Shown here: positions 8,848 through 16,653 of the stretch, piece after piece
Numbering within the stretch: position 1 is the stretch's first letter
Layout: the number at the start of each line of letters is the position of its first letter
Assembly (NCBI GenBank): GCA_963727955.1
Contig: CAVSII010000007.1
Location: forward strand, 248,001-312,000
Reading direction: 5' to 3'
DNA length: 64,000 nt
From: Bog-756 sp963727955
GTDB taxonomy: Bacteria; Actinomycetota; Acidimicrobiia; Acidimicrobiales; RAAP-2
Notes under the pieces: generated by a model
Told to the model about the DNA's origin: nothing
Seen by the model: only the letters and a program-made list of their open reading frames with translations
Database searches by the model: none
Translations under genes and position numbers: made by a program

Positions 8848-11172
8848 GTGGTACGAGTCGCGGAGCTGCCCGGAAGTCCGAAAAAGAAGCCCTTCCCTTT
8901 ACGCGTTCTGCGGACGTGGGTCGATCCCACCCTGGTCGCCATCCCCGTCGCCGTGGGGTTGCTGTGGCTCTGCCGCGCCCAGCAGCTGATCGCCGATCTC
9001 CCCCTGTGGGCCCTGGCCCTCCTGGTCGGGGGGGCTTCCGTCCTCGCTGCGGTGGCCAACGAGGCCTGGCCCGACAGGCCCACCGGTTGGCGCCTGTACA
9101 TGAGGGTGGGCATCGAGCTCACCGGTATCGCCGTCGTCATCTACGCCGTCGGATGGGGTCCGACCCTGGTGGTCGGCCTGGTCTTCGGGGTGGCCGACTG
9201 CATGCGATCGGCAGGAGCGGAGACGACCAAGCCGGCCATCATCATCAGCATGGCCCTCATCGCCGTGGGTCAGCTGGGCATAGGGATCGGCCTGATCCCG
9301 ACCTTGGTCCCCCAGCCTTTTGTGCAGGCACTGGCCGTTCTGGCCACCGCCGGTCTGGTCTTCACCATCCAATTGATCGGATGGGTCTTCGGGGCCAAGG
9401 AGGTCTCCGAAGGGGCCCTGGTCGAGGCGGAGGCCCGTTTCCGTGGCTCCTTCGACGGCGCCCCCATCGGGATCTGCCTGATCGATCCGGACGGCGTTGT
9501 CCTGCAGGCCAATGCCTCCTTCGGGACCATCGTGGACCGGAGTCCGGCCGATCTGGTCGGCGTCCACATCGAATCGCTCACCCACCCTGACGACCGCCAG
9601 CTGAGTGAGGTCTGGACCCATCGACTGTTCACCTCGAACATCGCCACCCGTCAGCTCGAGGTCCGCTATCTGCATGCCGACGGGCCCCCGGTGTGGGTCT
9701 CCCTCAGTGCCAGCTGCATTCGGGACGCGTCGGGGACTCCCAAGTACGGAATCTGCCAGATCGAAGACGTCACCGAGCGACGGGCCATGAACGAGCTCAT
9801 CGCCCACGCCGCCATCCACGACCCACTCACCGATCTACCCAACCGGACCCTGTTCATGGACCGCCTCGAAGGTGCCCTCGACCGGTCGGACAGGAGCGAG
9901 GGGAGCGTGATGGTGGCGTTCGTCGACGTCGACCACTTCAAGGTCATCAACGACAGCATGGGGCACGAGTGGGGCGACCGGGTGCTCTGTCTGGTGGCCG
10001 AGCGGATCAAAGAGGCCATGCGACCGGGTGACACGGTGGCCCGACTGGGCGGGGACGAGTTCGTCGTCCTCTGTGACGCCGTGCCCGACGAGTCGGCCGC
10101 CTTCGAGCTGGCCGACAGGATCGCCACCAATCTGCGGGTCCCCCTCCTGGTGGAGGGAGTGGAGACCTTCGTCACAGCCAGCATCGGACTGGCATTGGCC
10201 CATCATGGCCAGACGTCGCCCGACCGACTGTTGGGCGACGCCGATTCGGCCATGTACCGAGCCAAGGAGTCGGGGCGGGCCACGGTGGAGCTGTACGACG
10301 AGCAAAAGGACATCTGGTCCATCGGACGGCTGCGGGTCGGCAACGATCTTCACCGGGCCATCGCCCGCAACCAATTCGAGCTGCATTACCAGCCATTCGT
10401 CGATCTGGCCCGCTCGGGGCTGGTGGCCGTCGAGGCCCTCGTGCGATGGCGTCACCCGACCCGTGGTCTCCTCCTGCCGGGCGAGTTCATCGAGCTCGCC
10501 GAAGACACCGGCCTGATCGTCCCCATCGGCAGCTGGGTGATGAGGGAGGCATGTGAGCAGGCAGCCGGCTGGCACGCCCAGCGTGAACGGGCCGGGCTGG
10601 AGACGTGGCGGTCGTCGGTCTCGATCAACGTCTCCCCCCGCCAGCTGGCCCAGAAGCAGTTTCCCCAACTGCTCGAGGACATCGTGGCCGAGTCGGGGGT
10701 CGACCCGGACTTCGTCTGGCTGGAGATCACCGAGGGCACCCTCCTCCGCGACCCCGATCGCACCATTCAGACCCTGAGCCGCCTCCGCCAGTTGGGAATG
10801 CACATCTCCATCGACGATTTCGGCACCGGTTACTCATCCCTCAGCTACCTGAAGCAGCTTCCGGTCGAGTGCCTCAAGATCGACCGGGCCTTTGTCGACG
10901 GCCTGGACAAGAACAGCGAAAGCGCCGCCATCGTGAAGGCGGTGATCGCCATGGCCGATGCCCTGGGGCTGGTCTGCATCGCCGAGGGGGTCGAGACGGA
11001 GAGGCAGCGCCAGATCCTGGGTGATCTCGGCTGCAGCCTGGCCCAGGGCTTCCTCTTCGGCCGGCCCCTGCCCGCCCGGCTTCTGGGCCCGCACCCCACC
11101 GACGACCTCCAGTCGTGGCGTGAGGCCGACGCCGCCGACGGTTACCTGAAGGCGACCGGCATCAGCGCCTGA
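8848..11172 (+). CDS. Membrane PAS-GGDEF-EAL cyclic-di-GMP signalling protein
   Basis: A 774-residue protein. The first 190 or so residues form about six membrane helices. A PAS domain follows (about 195-315, SFDGAPIGICLIDPDG to YGICQIEDVTERR). Next is a diguanylate cyclase domain with the intact active-site motif GGDEF near residue 401. A phosphodiesterase domain has the intact EAL motif (VAVEALVRWRH, near 529) and the DDFGTGYSSLSYLK loop. Both activities could therefore be functional: making c-di-GMP from GTP and hydrolysing it to pGpG, with the PAS and membrane parts acting as sensors. A GTG start at 8848 is used; no strong Shine-Dalgarno sequence is visible. It stands alone and ends at a perfect hairpin shared with the convergent thiolase operon. 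Confidence 0.92.
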   Translation: MVRVAELPGSPKKKPFPLRVLRTWVDPTLVAIPVAVGLLWLCRAQQLIADLPLWALALLVGGASVLAAVANEAWPDRPTGWRLYMRVGIELTGIAVVIYAVGWGPTLVVGLVFGVADCMRSAGAETTKPAIIISMALIAVGQLGIGIGLIPTLVPQPFVQALAVLATAGLVFTIQLIGWVFGAKEVSEGALVEAEARFRGSFDGAPIGICLIDPDGVVLQANASFGTIVDRSPADLVGVHIESLTHPDDRQLSEVWTHRLFTSNIATRQLEVRYLHADGPPVWVSLSASCIRDASGTPKYGICQIEDVTERRAMNELIAHAAIHDPLTDLPNRTLFMDRLEGALDRSDRSEGSVMVAFVDVDHFKVINDSMGHEWGDRVLCLVAERIKEAMRPGDTVARLGGDEFVVLCDAVPDESAAFELADRIATNLRVPLLVEGVETFVTASIGLALAHHGQTSPDRLLGDADSAMYRAKESGRATVELYDEQKDIWSIGRLRVGNDLHRAIARNQFELHYQPFVDLARSGLVAVEALVRWRHPTRGLLLPGEFIELAEDTGLIVPIGSWVMREACEQAAGWHAQRERAGLETWRSSVSINVSPRQLAQKQFPQLLEDIVAESGVDPDFVWLEITEGTLLRDPDRTIQTLSRLRQLGMHISIDDFGTGYSSLSYLKQLPVECLKIDRAFVDGLDKNSESAAIVKAVIAMADALGLVCIAEGVETERQRQILGDLGCSLAQGFLFGRPLPARLLGPHPTDDLQSWREADAADGYLKATGISA

Positions 11173-11191
11173 GGCTGACGCGGCCTCAGGC
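11167..11191. terminator. Candidate bidirectional hairpin between convergent genes
   Basis: GCCTGAGGC and GCCTCAGGC form a perfect 9-bp stem with a 7-base loop, straddling the stop codons of the GGDEF-EAL gene and the convergent thiolase gene. There is no long T tract, so intrinsic termination is only a possibility. Confidence 0.45.
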
Positions 11192-12310
11192 CACCAGGAC
11201 GGTCACGCAGGCGTTGGCCCCCCGCCCGATCACGTGGGCCAGACCCACCCGGGCCCCTCCGACCTGCCGCCCGGCGGCCGTTCCCCGCAGCTGGCGAACC
11301 AGCTCGACCACCTGGCCCAAGGCCGACGCACCCAGTGGTTCGCCCTTGGACAACAGACCTCCGGAAGGATTGACCGGTCGCCGTCCACCCACCGAGGCGT
11401 CGCCCGCGGCCAGGATCCCCGCTTGCTCGCCCGGTGCGCACAAGCCGAGCTCGCTCCAGGTCAGCAGTTCGCGGGCCGCATCCGTGTCCTGGCACTCGAC
11501 CACATCCACGTCATCGGGACCGATGCCTGCTGCCGCGTACGCATCGTGGGCGGCCAGCGTGGTCGGCGGCGTGAGAGCGCTGTCATCGATTCCGGACAGG
11601 GGCGAGTCCTCGCCCAGGACGCTTCCCGGCAGGTGGGAACGGAGGGAGATGCCGGCCACCCTCACGCCCTCGCCCTCCCGGGAGAGAACCAGGGCGGCAC
11701 CCCCCTCGTTGGGCGAGCACAGCATGAACAGGGTCAACGGCGGGCAGATGAGGCGCGACGCCAGCACCTGGTCCGCCGTCACCGCCTTGCGGAACATGGC
11801 GTCGGGGTTGGCCACGCCGTGTCGGCGGTTCTTGACCACCACGGCGGCCAGGTCGTCGACGGTGAGACCGGTTTCGAGGAGAAGCCTCTGGGCCCGGAGG
11901 GCGAAGGTGGCCGGGGCCGGGCTGAGACCGCCCGCTTCCTGCCAGGGGGCGAAGTAGGACGAGCGGATGATGCCCTTGGGCATCTTCTCGATGCCGAAGA
12001 CCAGCACCCGGTCGTGCTGTCCGGATGCGATCGACGCCGCCCCCAGCTGGAGGGCCGCCCCTCCCGAGGCGCATCCGGCCTCCACGTCGTAGATGGGAAT
12101 GCCTGTGCCGGCCAGTGCCCCCACCACCCGGTGGCCGGCGGCCACCCCGCCGTAGGCGGTGCCGCAAAACGCCGCCTGGACGTCCCGGATCCCGATGCCC
12201 GCCTCCCCCAACGCGGCCTGTACCGCGGCCACGCCCATGGTGGTGCCGGTCACCCCCTCGAAGCGACCGAAAGGATGGAGCCCGACACCGGCGATGCGCA
12301 CGCCGGTCAC
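11186..12310 (-). CDS. Thiolase-family protein (lipid-transfer/Ltp2-like) with altered His motif
   Basis: A 374-residue thiolase-fold protein of the SCP-x/Ltp type. The nucleophile Cys80 is present (YDVEAGCASGGAALQL), as is a C-terminal Cys (IGRGANACVTVLVA). The usual GHP active-site His motif reads GGLLSKGEPLGASA, that is, Glu instead of His. In actinobacteria such proteins pair with DUF35 partners in acyl-CoA or steroid side-chain cleavage. The partner gene immediately upstream overlaps this start by four bases (GTG at 12310 overlapping its TGA). The frame is open further upstream into the DUF35 gene, but homology begins at VTGVRIAGVG. Given the altered motif, aldolase-type activity is as plausible as thiolysis. 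Confidence 0.82.
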   Translation of the reverse strand: MTGVRIAGVGLHPFGRFEGVTGTTMGVAAVQAALGEAGIGIRDVQAAFCGTAYGGVAAGHRVVGALAGTGIPIYDVEAGCASGGAALQLGAASIASGQHDRVLVFGIEKMPKGIIRSSYFAPWQEAGGLSPAPATFALRAQRLLLETGLTVDDLAAVVVKNRRHGVANPDAMFRKAVTADQVLASRLICPPLTLFMLCSPNEGGAALVLSREGEGVRVAGISLRSHLPGSVLGEDSPLSGIDDSALTPPTTLAAHDAYAAAGIGPDDVDVVECQDTDAARELLTWSELGLCAPGEQAGILAAGDASVGGRRPVNPSGGLLSKGEPLGASALGQVVELVRQLRGTAAGRQVGGARVGLAHVIGRGANACVTVLVA

Positions 12311-12696
12311 GGGCGGAACACCCAGGTGACCACCGGCTGGCCGTCGGGGCCGGGAAGCTCCTCGCCCTCCAGGTGAACGGGGCAACCGGGGGCCAACCCA
12401 ACGCCTGTCAGGCGGGTCAGCACCCGCAGCAGAGGTGAGCCATCGAGCTCGACCACGCCGAAGCCGTAGGGGACAGGGCCGGCGTAGCCCGGCGGGGCCA
12501 CGTGGACCGTCGTGTGGAGCCACACCGTCCCGGTGCCGGGTAGGTCGACGGCTTCGACGTCGTCGGCCCCGGTGAACGGACACACCGCAGCGCGCGGGAA
12601 ATGGCGCAGCTGACTGGAGGCCGACCAGCCGCCCAACAGGGTGACGCCGTCGTCGTCGACACGCAGAACGGACGGCTCGATGGAGGGGACGACCAT
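12307..12696 (-). CDS. DUF35 OB-fold protein with degenerate zinc ribbon
   Basis: A 129-residue DUF35-type acyl-CoA-associated protein, the usual partner of a thiolase-like subunit. The OB-fold part is clear (GTGTVWLHTTVHV, PYGFGVVELDG). The N-terminal zinc ribbon has lost three of its four Cys positions. The first CxxC reads SASS (Ser25, Ser28) and the second CxxC reads CPFT (Cys39, Thr42). The ribbon therefore probably does not bind zinc. The ATG at 12696 is in a good position before the conserved part. The gene ends in a GTGA overlap with the thiolase gene, indicating coupled translation and probably a complex. Confidence 0.8.
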   Translation of the reverse strand: MVVPSIEPSVLRVDDDGVTLLGGWSASSQLRHFPRAAVCPFTGADDVEAVDLPGTGTVWLHTTVHVAPPGYAGPVPYGFGVVELDGSPLLRVLTRLTGVGLAPGCPVHLEGEELPGPDGQPVVTWVFRP

Positions 12697-12740
12697 CACG
12701 CCAGGACTATGGCACACCCGGTGCCGGGGATCCGGCGCCG

Positions 12741-13733
12741 TCACCCGCCCAGGACGGCATCGATCTCCTGGAGTTCGTCGTCGGTGAAACCGAGCCCGTC
12801 GATGGTGGCCACGTTCTGTGCGAGCTGGGCCAGGCTGCTGGCCCCGACCAGGGTCGAGGTCACCAGTGGGTCCCGCTGGGTCCAGGCCAGTGCCATTTGG
12901 GCCACGGTCTGGCTGCGCCGGGTGGCGATCACCTGGAGGGCCCGGACCTTGGTCAGGGTCCCCGGGTCGAGCTGGGCCCGGTCCAAGGTGTCCGAGCGGT
13001 TGGCCCGCGAGTCGTCGGGCACGCCGTCCAGATAGCGGTCCGTGAGGATTCCCTGCTCGAGCGGGGAGTAGACGATGCAGCCGGCACCCACCTCGCCGAT
13101 GGCGTCCAACAGCCCGTGCTCCGGCCACCGGTTGAACATGGAGTAGGCCGGCTGGTGGATGAGCAGGGGCGTCCCCAGTGCGGCGAGGATGGCCGCCGCC
13201 TCCGCCGTCTGGTGGGGAGGGTAGTTGGAGATCCCCACGTAGCGGGCCTTACCCTGGCGCACCGAGGCGTCCAGGGCACCCATGGTCTCCTCGAGGGGAA
13301 CCTCGGGATCGAACCGGTGGGAGTAGAAGATGTCGACGTAGTCGAGGCCCATACGCCGGAGACTGGCGTCCAGGCTGCCCAGCATGTACTTGCGTGAACC
13401 CCCGTCGCCGTAGGGGCCGGGCAGCATGTCGTAGCCAGCCTTGGTCGATATGACCAGCTCGTCGCGGTAGGGGGCGAGCGGCCCGTTGATGACCTGGCCG
13501 AAGTTGGCCTCGGCGGCACCATTGGCCGGGCCGTAATTGTTGGCCAGGTCGAAGTGGGTGATCCCGAGGTCGAAGGCCCGGGTCAGGATGTCGGTGATCT
13601 CGCCGAGGGGCCGGGCATCGCCGAAGTTCTGCCACAGCCCGAGCGAGATGGCCGGAAGCTTGAGTCCATGATGACCGCACCGCGGGTAGGGCATGCGTTC
13701 ATAACGCCCCGGGTCGGCGACGTAGGTTTTCAT
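12741..13733 (-). CDS. Aldo/keto reductase (YghZ/Gpr-like)
   Basis: A 330-residue NADPH-dependent oxidoreductase of the aldo/keto reductase superfamily. The catalytic elements are visible: Asp and Tyr in HFDLANNYGPANGAAE, Lys in VISTKAGYD and His in DIFYSHRFDP. The GGSRKYMLGSLDASLRRMGL segment and overall length match the YghZ (L-glyceraldehyde-3-phosphate reductase) and potassium-channel beta-subunit branch. The ATG at 13733 has GGGGAG just upstream; the frame continues to 13781 but without support. It sits between two thiolase/DUF35 pairs on the same strand and may reduce an aldehyde or ketone from that pathway, which is an inference from position only. Confidence 0.9.
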   Translation of the reverse strand: MKTYVADPGRYERMPYPRCGHHGLKLPAISLGLWQNFGDARPLGEITDILTRAFDLGITHFDLANNYGPANGAAEANFGQVINGPLAPYRDELVISTKAGYDMLPGPYGDGGSRKYMLGSLDASLRRMGLDYVDIFYSHRFDPEVPLEETMGALDASVRQGKARYVGISNYPPHQTAEAAAILAALGTPLLIHQPAYSMFNRWPEHGLLDAIGEVGAGCIVYSPLEQGILTDRYLDGVPDDSRANRSDTLDRAQLDPGTLTKVRALQVIATRRSQTVAQMALAWTQRDPLVTSTLVGASSLAQLAQNVATIDGLGFTDDELQEIDAVLGG

Positions 13734-13747
13734 CTCCCCACCTGAGC

Positions 13748-14950
13748 TCAGGCTGCCTTCTCCAGGATGTGGACGCCGCACGCCGATCCCAGGCCGATGA
13801 CGTGGGTCAGGCCGACCCGGGCTCCCTCGATCTGGCGGTTGCCGGCCTCACCGCGCAGATGAGTGGCCACCTCCCAGACATTGGCGATCCCTGTGGCGGC
13901 GATGGGGTGGCCCTTGGACTCGAGGCCCCCCGACACGTTGACCGGCGTGGTCCCGTCACGCCAGGTCGCCCCGGAATTGAAGAAGTCGACGGCACCACCG
14001 GGTTCGCACAGCTCCAGGTTGTCGTAGTGGACGAGCTCGGCCGTGGCGAAGCAGTCGTGCAGCTCGACCAGATCGAGATCGGAGGGTCCGACGCCGGCCT
14101 GCTCGTAGGCCTGGGTGGCCGCGTTGCGGGTCAGGGTGTTCACATCAGGAAGGATCTGGCACGACTCTTCCCAGGGATCGGTGGTCAGGACGGATGCCGA
14201 AATTTTGACGGCCCGCTTCTGCTGCTCCAGGGAGAGGGTCTTGAGCTTGGTCCCGCTGACCACCACGGCGGCGGCGGCGCCGTCGCAGTTGGCCGAGCAC
14301 ATAGGCCGGGTGTTGGGGTAGGCGATCATGACGTCGCCCATGATCTCCTCGAGGCTCATCTTTTTGGTGTAGGCGGCCAGTGGGTTGAGTGTGGAGTGGG
14401 CGTGGTTCTTCTCGCTGATCTTGGCGAACAGCTCGAAGCTGGTCCCTCCGTAGCGGTGCCCGTATTCCATGCCGATTTGGGCGAAGACGCCCGGCATGGT
14501 TTCGGTGCCGATGCGACCGTCGACCGGAACCACCGCCCCGTAGCGACCGGAGGGAGTGAAGGTGCCCGAGTCCTGTTTGCGGCTGCCTCCCGACAGCAGC
14601 CCGGCCCCCGAGAGCTTCTCGACCCCGAAGGCCAGCCCCACATCGGTCTCGCCCGACTTGACGGCCATACAGGCGACGCGCAGTGCAGTGGCCCCGGTGG
14701 CGCAGGCGTTGGCCACGTTGTAGACGGGGATGCCGGTCTGGCCGATCTGCTTCTGGAGCTGCTGCCCGATGCCGGCGTTGGCCGCCATCAGATTGCCGGC
14801 GCCGATCACACCGACGTCCTTCATCTCGACCCCGCCGTCGGCCAAGGCCCCCAGAACGGCCTCAGAGGCCAGGTCGACCAGGTCCTGATCGGGGTGCTTG
14901 CCGAACTTCGTCATGTGGATACCCAGGATCCACAGGTCCTCAGACGCCAT
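13748..14950 (-). CDS. Thiolase-family acetyl-CoA acetyltransferase (SCP-x/Ltp-like)
   Basis: A 400-residue thiolase homologue with an apparently complete active site. Nucleophile Cys83 lies in YNVANACATGATALRV, the His motif in GGLESKGHPIAATG and the second Cys in IGLGSACGVHIL. These are features of SCP-x-like thiolases acting on CoA esters. The gene starts at ATG 14950, five bases after the stop of the upstream zinc-ribbon DUF35 gene, so the two are cotranscribed. In contrast to the neighbouring thiolase at 11186, its His motif is intact. It ends 15 bases before the aldo/keto reductase start, suggesting the whole leftward block is one operon. Confidence 0.88.
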   Translation of the reverse strand: MASEDLWILGIHMTKFGKHPDQDLVDLASEAVLGALADGGVEMKDVGVIGAGNLMAANAGIGQQLQKQIGQTGIPVYNVANACATGATALRVACMAVKSGETDVGLAFGVEKLSGAGLLSGGSRKQDSGTFTPSGRYGAVVPVDGRIGTETMPGVFAQIGMEYGHRYGGTSFELFAKISEKNHAHSTLNPLAAYTKKMSLEEIMGDVMIAYPNTRPMCSANCDGAAAAVVVSGTKLKTLSLEQQKRAVKISASVLTTDPWEESCQILPDVNTLTRNAATQAYEQAGVGPSDLDLVELHDCFATAELVHYDNLELCEPGGAVDFFNSGATWRDGTTPVNVSGGLESKGHPIAATGIANVWEVATHLRGEAGNRQIEGARVGLTHVIGLGSACGVHILEKAA

Positions 14951-14955
14951 GTCGT

Positions 14956-15354
14956 TCAACCTCCTTGGGGCTCGAAGCCGAACCCGATTGCTTCGGTGCC
15001 GTTGTCGTCCGTGCCGATCACCGTGGTGGCCAGCTGCACCTTCATGCCCAGTGTGACATGGTCGGGATCGGGCTCGACGTTGATCAGGTTTCCGCGCACG
15101 CTGGTGCCGTCGCAGTCGACCAGGGCGGCGACGTAGGGGACCGGTACGCCAGGAGCGGCGAAAGCCACGATGGTGAAGGCCCGCACCTCGCCGGTGGTCG
15201 ATACATCGGTCGGGGTGAACTCGGTCTTGCCGCAACGGGCGCAGGCATTGCGCCTGTCGAAGAACCGGGCCCCGCAGGCCACGCACTCATTGGCCACCAG
15301 GTGGGGATGGTCTCCCAGCACCAGGTAGTCGACCAATGGAATCTGCTCAGCCAT
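14956..15354 (-). CDS. DUF35 OB-fold protein with complete zinc ribbon
   Basis: A 132-residue DUF35 protein. The N-terminal rubredoxin-like zinc ribbon is complete (Cys24, Cys27, Cys38, Cys41 in NECVACGARFFDRRNACARC). It is followed by the OB-fold (GEVRAFTIVAF, PYVAALVDCDG). Such proteins form heteromers with thiolase-like or hydratase subunits and are thought to bind the CoA moiety. ATG 15354 is preferred because GAGAGAAG lies at good spacing; ATG 15360 is only two codons earlier. It is the first gene of a leftward operon with the thiolase. The upstream region carries the 15-bp tandem repeats. Confidence 0.87.
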   Translation of the reverse strand: MAEQIPLVDYLVLGDHPHLVANECVACGARFFDRRNACARCGKTEFTPTDVSTTGEVRAFTIVAFAAPGVPVPYVAALVDCDGTSVRGNLINVEPDPDHVTLGMKVQLATTVIGTDDNGTEAIGFGFEPQGG

Positions 15355-15405
15355 GCGCATTCTTCTCTCGTCTCACGGGGTTGACCTCTCCCTGTCTGGT
15401 TCCCT

Positions 15406-15476
15406 GCCTGTCCGGGTATTGCCTGTCCTATGCCTGTCCGGGTATTGCCTGTCCGGGTATTGCCTGTCCGGGTGTC
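15406..15476. repeat. Tandem 15-bp repeats upstream of the DUF35/thiolase operon
   Basis: The unit GCCTGTCCGGGTATT occurs at 15406, 15432 and 15447. A shortened copy (GCCTGTCCTAT) lies at 15421 and a diverged copy at 15462. The array lies about 50 bases upstream of the leftward DUF35 start codon, in promoter position, and about 150 bases past the end of the ClpP-like gene. Confidence 0.85.
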
Positions 15477-15627
15477 CGTGCCGAGCCCGCCTCGGTCCCG
15501 GGTGGCCGGTTCCGGCGGTCACCCGCACGTGGGCCATTGTGGTCGGCGGACCACCGCCACCGTAGCGGGGAGGCGAAATCTGCCGCTAGTCGGCTGCCGT
15601 CCCTGGTGTCGTCCCTGGCGTTCCTGT

Positions 15628-16302
15628 CTAGACGGGACCGTCCCGTCGGAAGCCGATGGGGTTACCGGGAAGGGAGGTGATCCGCGAGCCGGGCGACGCC
15701 AATTCGTCGGCCAGCCCGTAAGCGAGAGCCTCCTGGGCGCTGAGGAAACAGCTGTGGGCGGCGTCCTCGAGGATGCGATCGACCGGCTGGCCGGTCGCTT
15801 CTCCCAGCCTGGTGCAGAACACAGTCCACTGGTCGACGTGCGCCGATGCCAGCCTTTCGATCTGATGGCCGGTCCCGCCGAACTCCGCCGTCGGCTCGAG
15901 GATCCCGAGCCGGGCGTGGGGGGCCAGGATCCGGCGGGGGCAGACGGCCAGCACGCCCGCCGCCGGCCCCACCGCCTGGCCCTGGCAGACGGCGTGCACG
16001 GGCACACCGAGGAGATCGATGACGTCCATCAGAGCCAGGGCGCAGGCCACCGATCCACCGCCACTGTCGATGCGCAGGTGAACAGCATCATCACCATCGG
16101 CGTCCAGGGTCATGAGGGCCATGGCCACCGCGTTGGCCGTCTGATCGTCCAGCTCACCGGCCAGCATCACGGTCCGCCGTTGGAAGAGCTGCACACGTAG
16201 CCACTCGTCGTGGGGCAACCCCGGGACGAGTTCCGGTCCGCTCCTCTCGTCCATCGGCCACAGCGGACCACCGACCAACCGACCCTGCTCCGTGTTCCTC
16301 AT
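15628..16302 (-). CDS. Catalytically inactive ClpP-like protein
   Basis: A 224-residue ClpP-fold protein. The fold markers are present (VMLAGELDDQTANAV, VHLRIDSGGGSVACALAL, SAQEALAYGLADEL), but all three catalytic positions are changed. The Ser in the usual GxxxSM segment is Gly112 (CQGQAVGPAAG). The His of the IHQP motif is replaced by Leu135 (RLGILEPTAE). The Asp of the DRD motif aligns with Ser in AHSCFLS. It therefore cannot be a serine protease by the known mechanism and resembles the ClpR subunits of cyanobacteria and plastids in concept. The ATG overlaps the stop of an upstream XRE regulator (ATGA). The intact clpP lies divergently 350 bases away, so a mixed or regulatory ClpP ring is plausible. 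Confidence 0.82.
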   Translation of the reverse strand: MRNTEQGRLVGGPLWPMDERSGPELVPGLPHDEWLRVQLFQRRTVMLAGELDDQTANAVAMALMTLDADGDDAVHLRIDSGGGSVACALALMDVIDLLGVPVHAVCQGQAVGPAAGVLAVCPRRILAPHARLGILEPTAEFGGTGHQIERLASAHVDQWTVFCTRLGEATGQPVDRILEDAAHSCFLSAQEALAYGLADELASPGSRITSLPGNPIGFRRDGPV

Positions 16303-16565
16303 TCCTCGTCCTCCTCGAGACGCCAGTGCAATTGCCAGCCCAGTGCCGTTGCGTAGCGCTCGACGGTGGAGACCAGGGCATCGGACGCCCCCGTTTCGAG
16401 GCGGGCCACGGCCGACTGTGACGTGCCCATCCGCGCCGCCACCTGGGTCTGGGAGAGACCCAGTGAGCGTCGCCGGGCCGCCAGCTGGTCGCCCAGGGCG
16501 CGCCGACGCTCGGACATCTCCCGGAACCCCGGAAAGACCGGTTCGTGTCGTCGCTCATCGGTCAC
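16299..16565 (-). CDS. XRE-family HTH regulator
   Basis: An 88-residue DNA-binding protein. Its helix-turn-helix (LGLSQTQVAARMGTSQSAVA) is a standard XRE/Cro domain occupying roughly residues 35-60, after a basic region. Start GTG 16565 is used; an internal ATG at 16517 (MSERRRALG) is an alternative. It is the first gene of a two-gene leftward operon with the inactive ClpP-like gene and is divergent from clpP. An inverted repeat in the shared promoter region (16601-16622) is a likely binding site. I infer that it regulates one or both ClpP genes, analogous to PopR/ClgR control of clp genes in other actinobacteria, although it is not a member of either family by obvious sequence. Confidence 0.85.
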   Translation of the reverse strand: MTDERRHEPVFPGFREMSERRRALGDQLAARRRSLGLSQTQVAARMGTSQSAVARLETGASDALVSTVERYATALGWQLHWRLEEDEE

Positions 16566-16600
16566 GCTGGTGTCAGCATAGCCGGAAATATTACGTTTTC

Positions 16601-16622
16601 GGTATCTCGTTCTTGAGATATC
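16601..16622. promoter_or_regulatory. Inverted repeat in the xre/clpP divergent promoter
   Basis: GGTATCTC, a six-base spacer GTTCTT, then GAGATATC: eight-base arms with seven matching pairs. It lies 31 bases before the clpP ATG and 35 bases before the XRE start on the other strand. The dyad is the right size for a dimer of the neighbouring XRE protein. Confidence 0.5.
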
Positions 16623-16653
16623 ATGATCGAGTTAGGCCGGAGGGCGGCCGATC

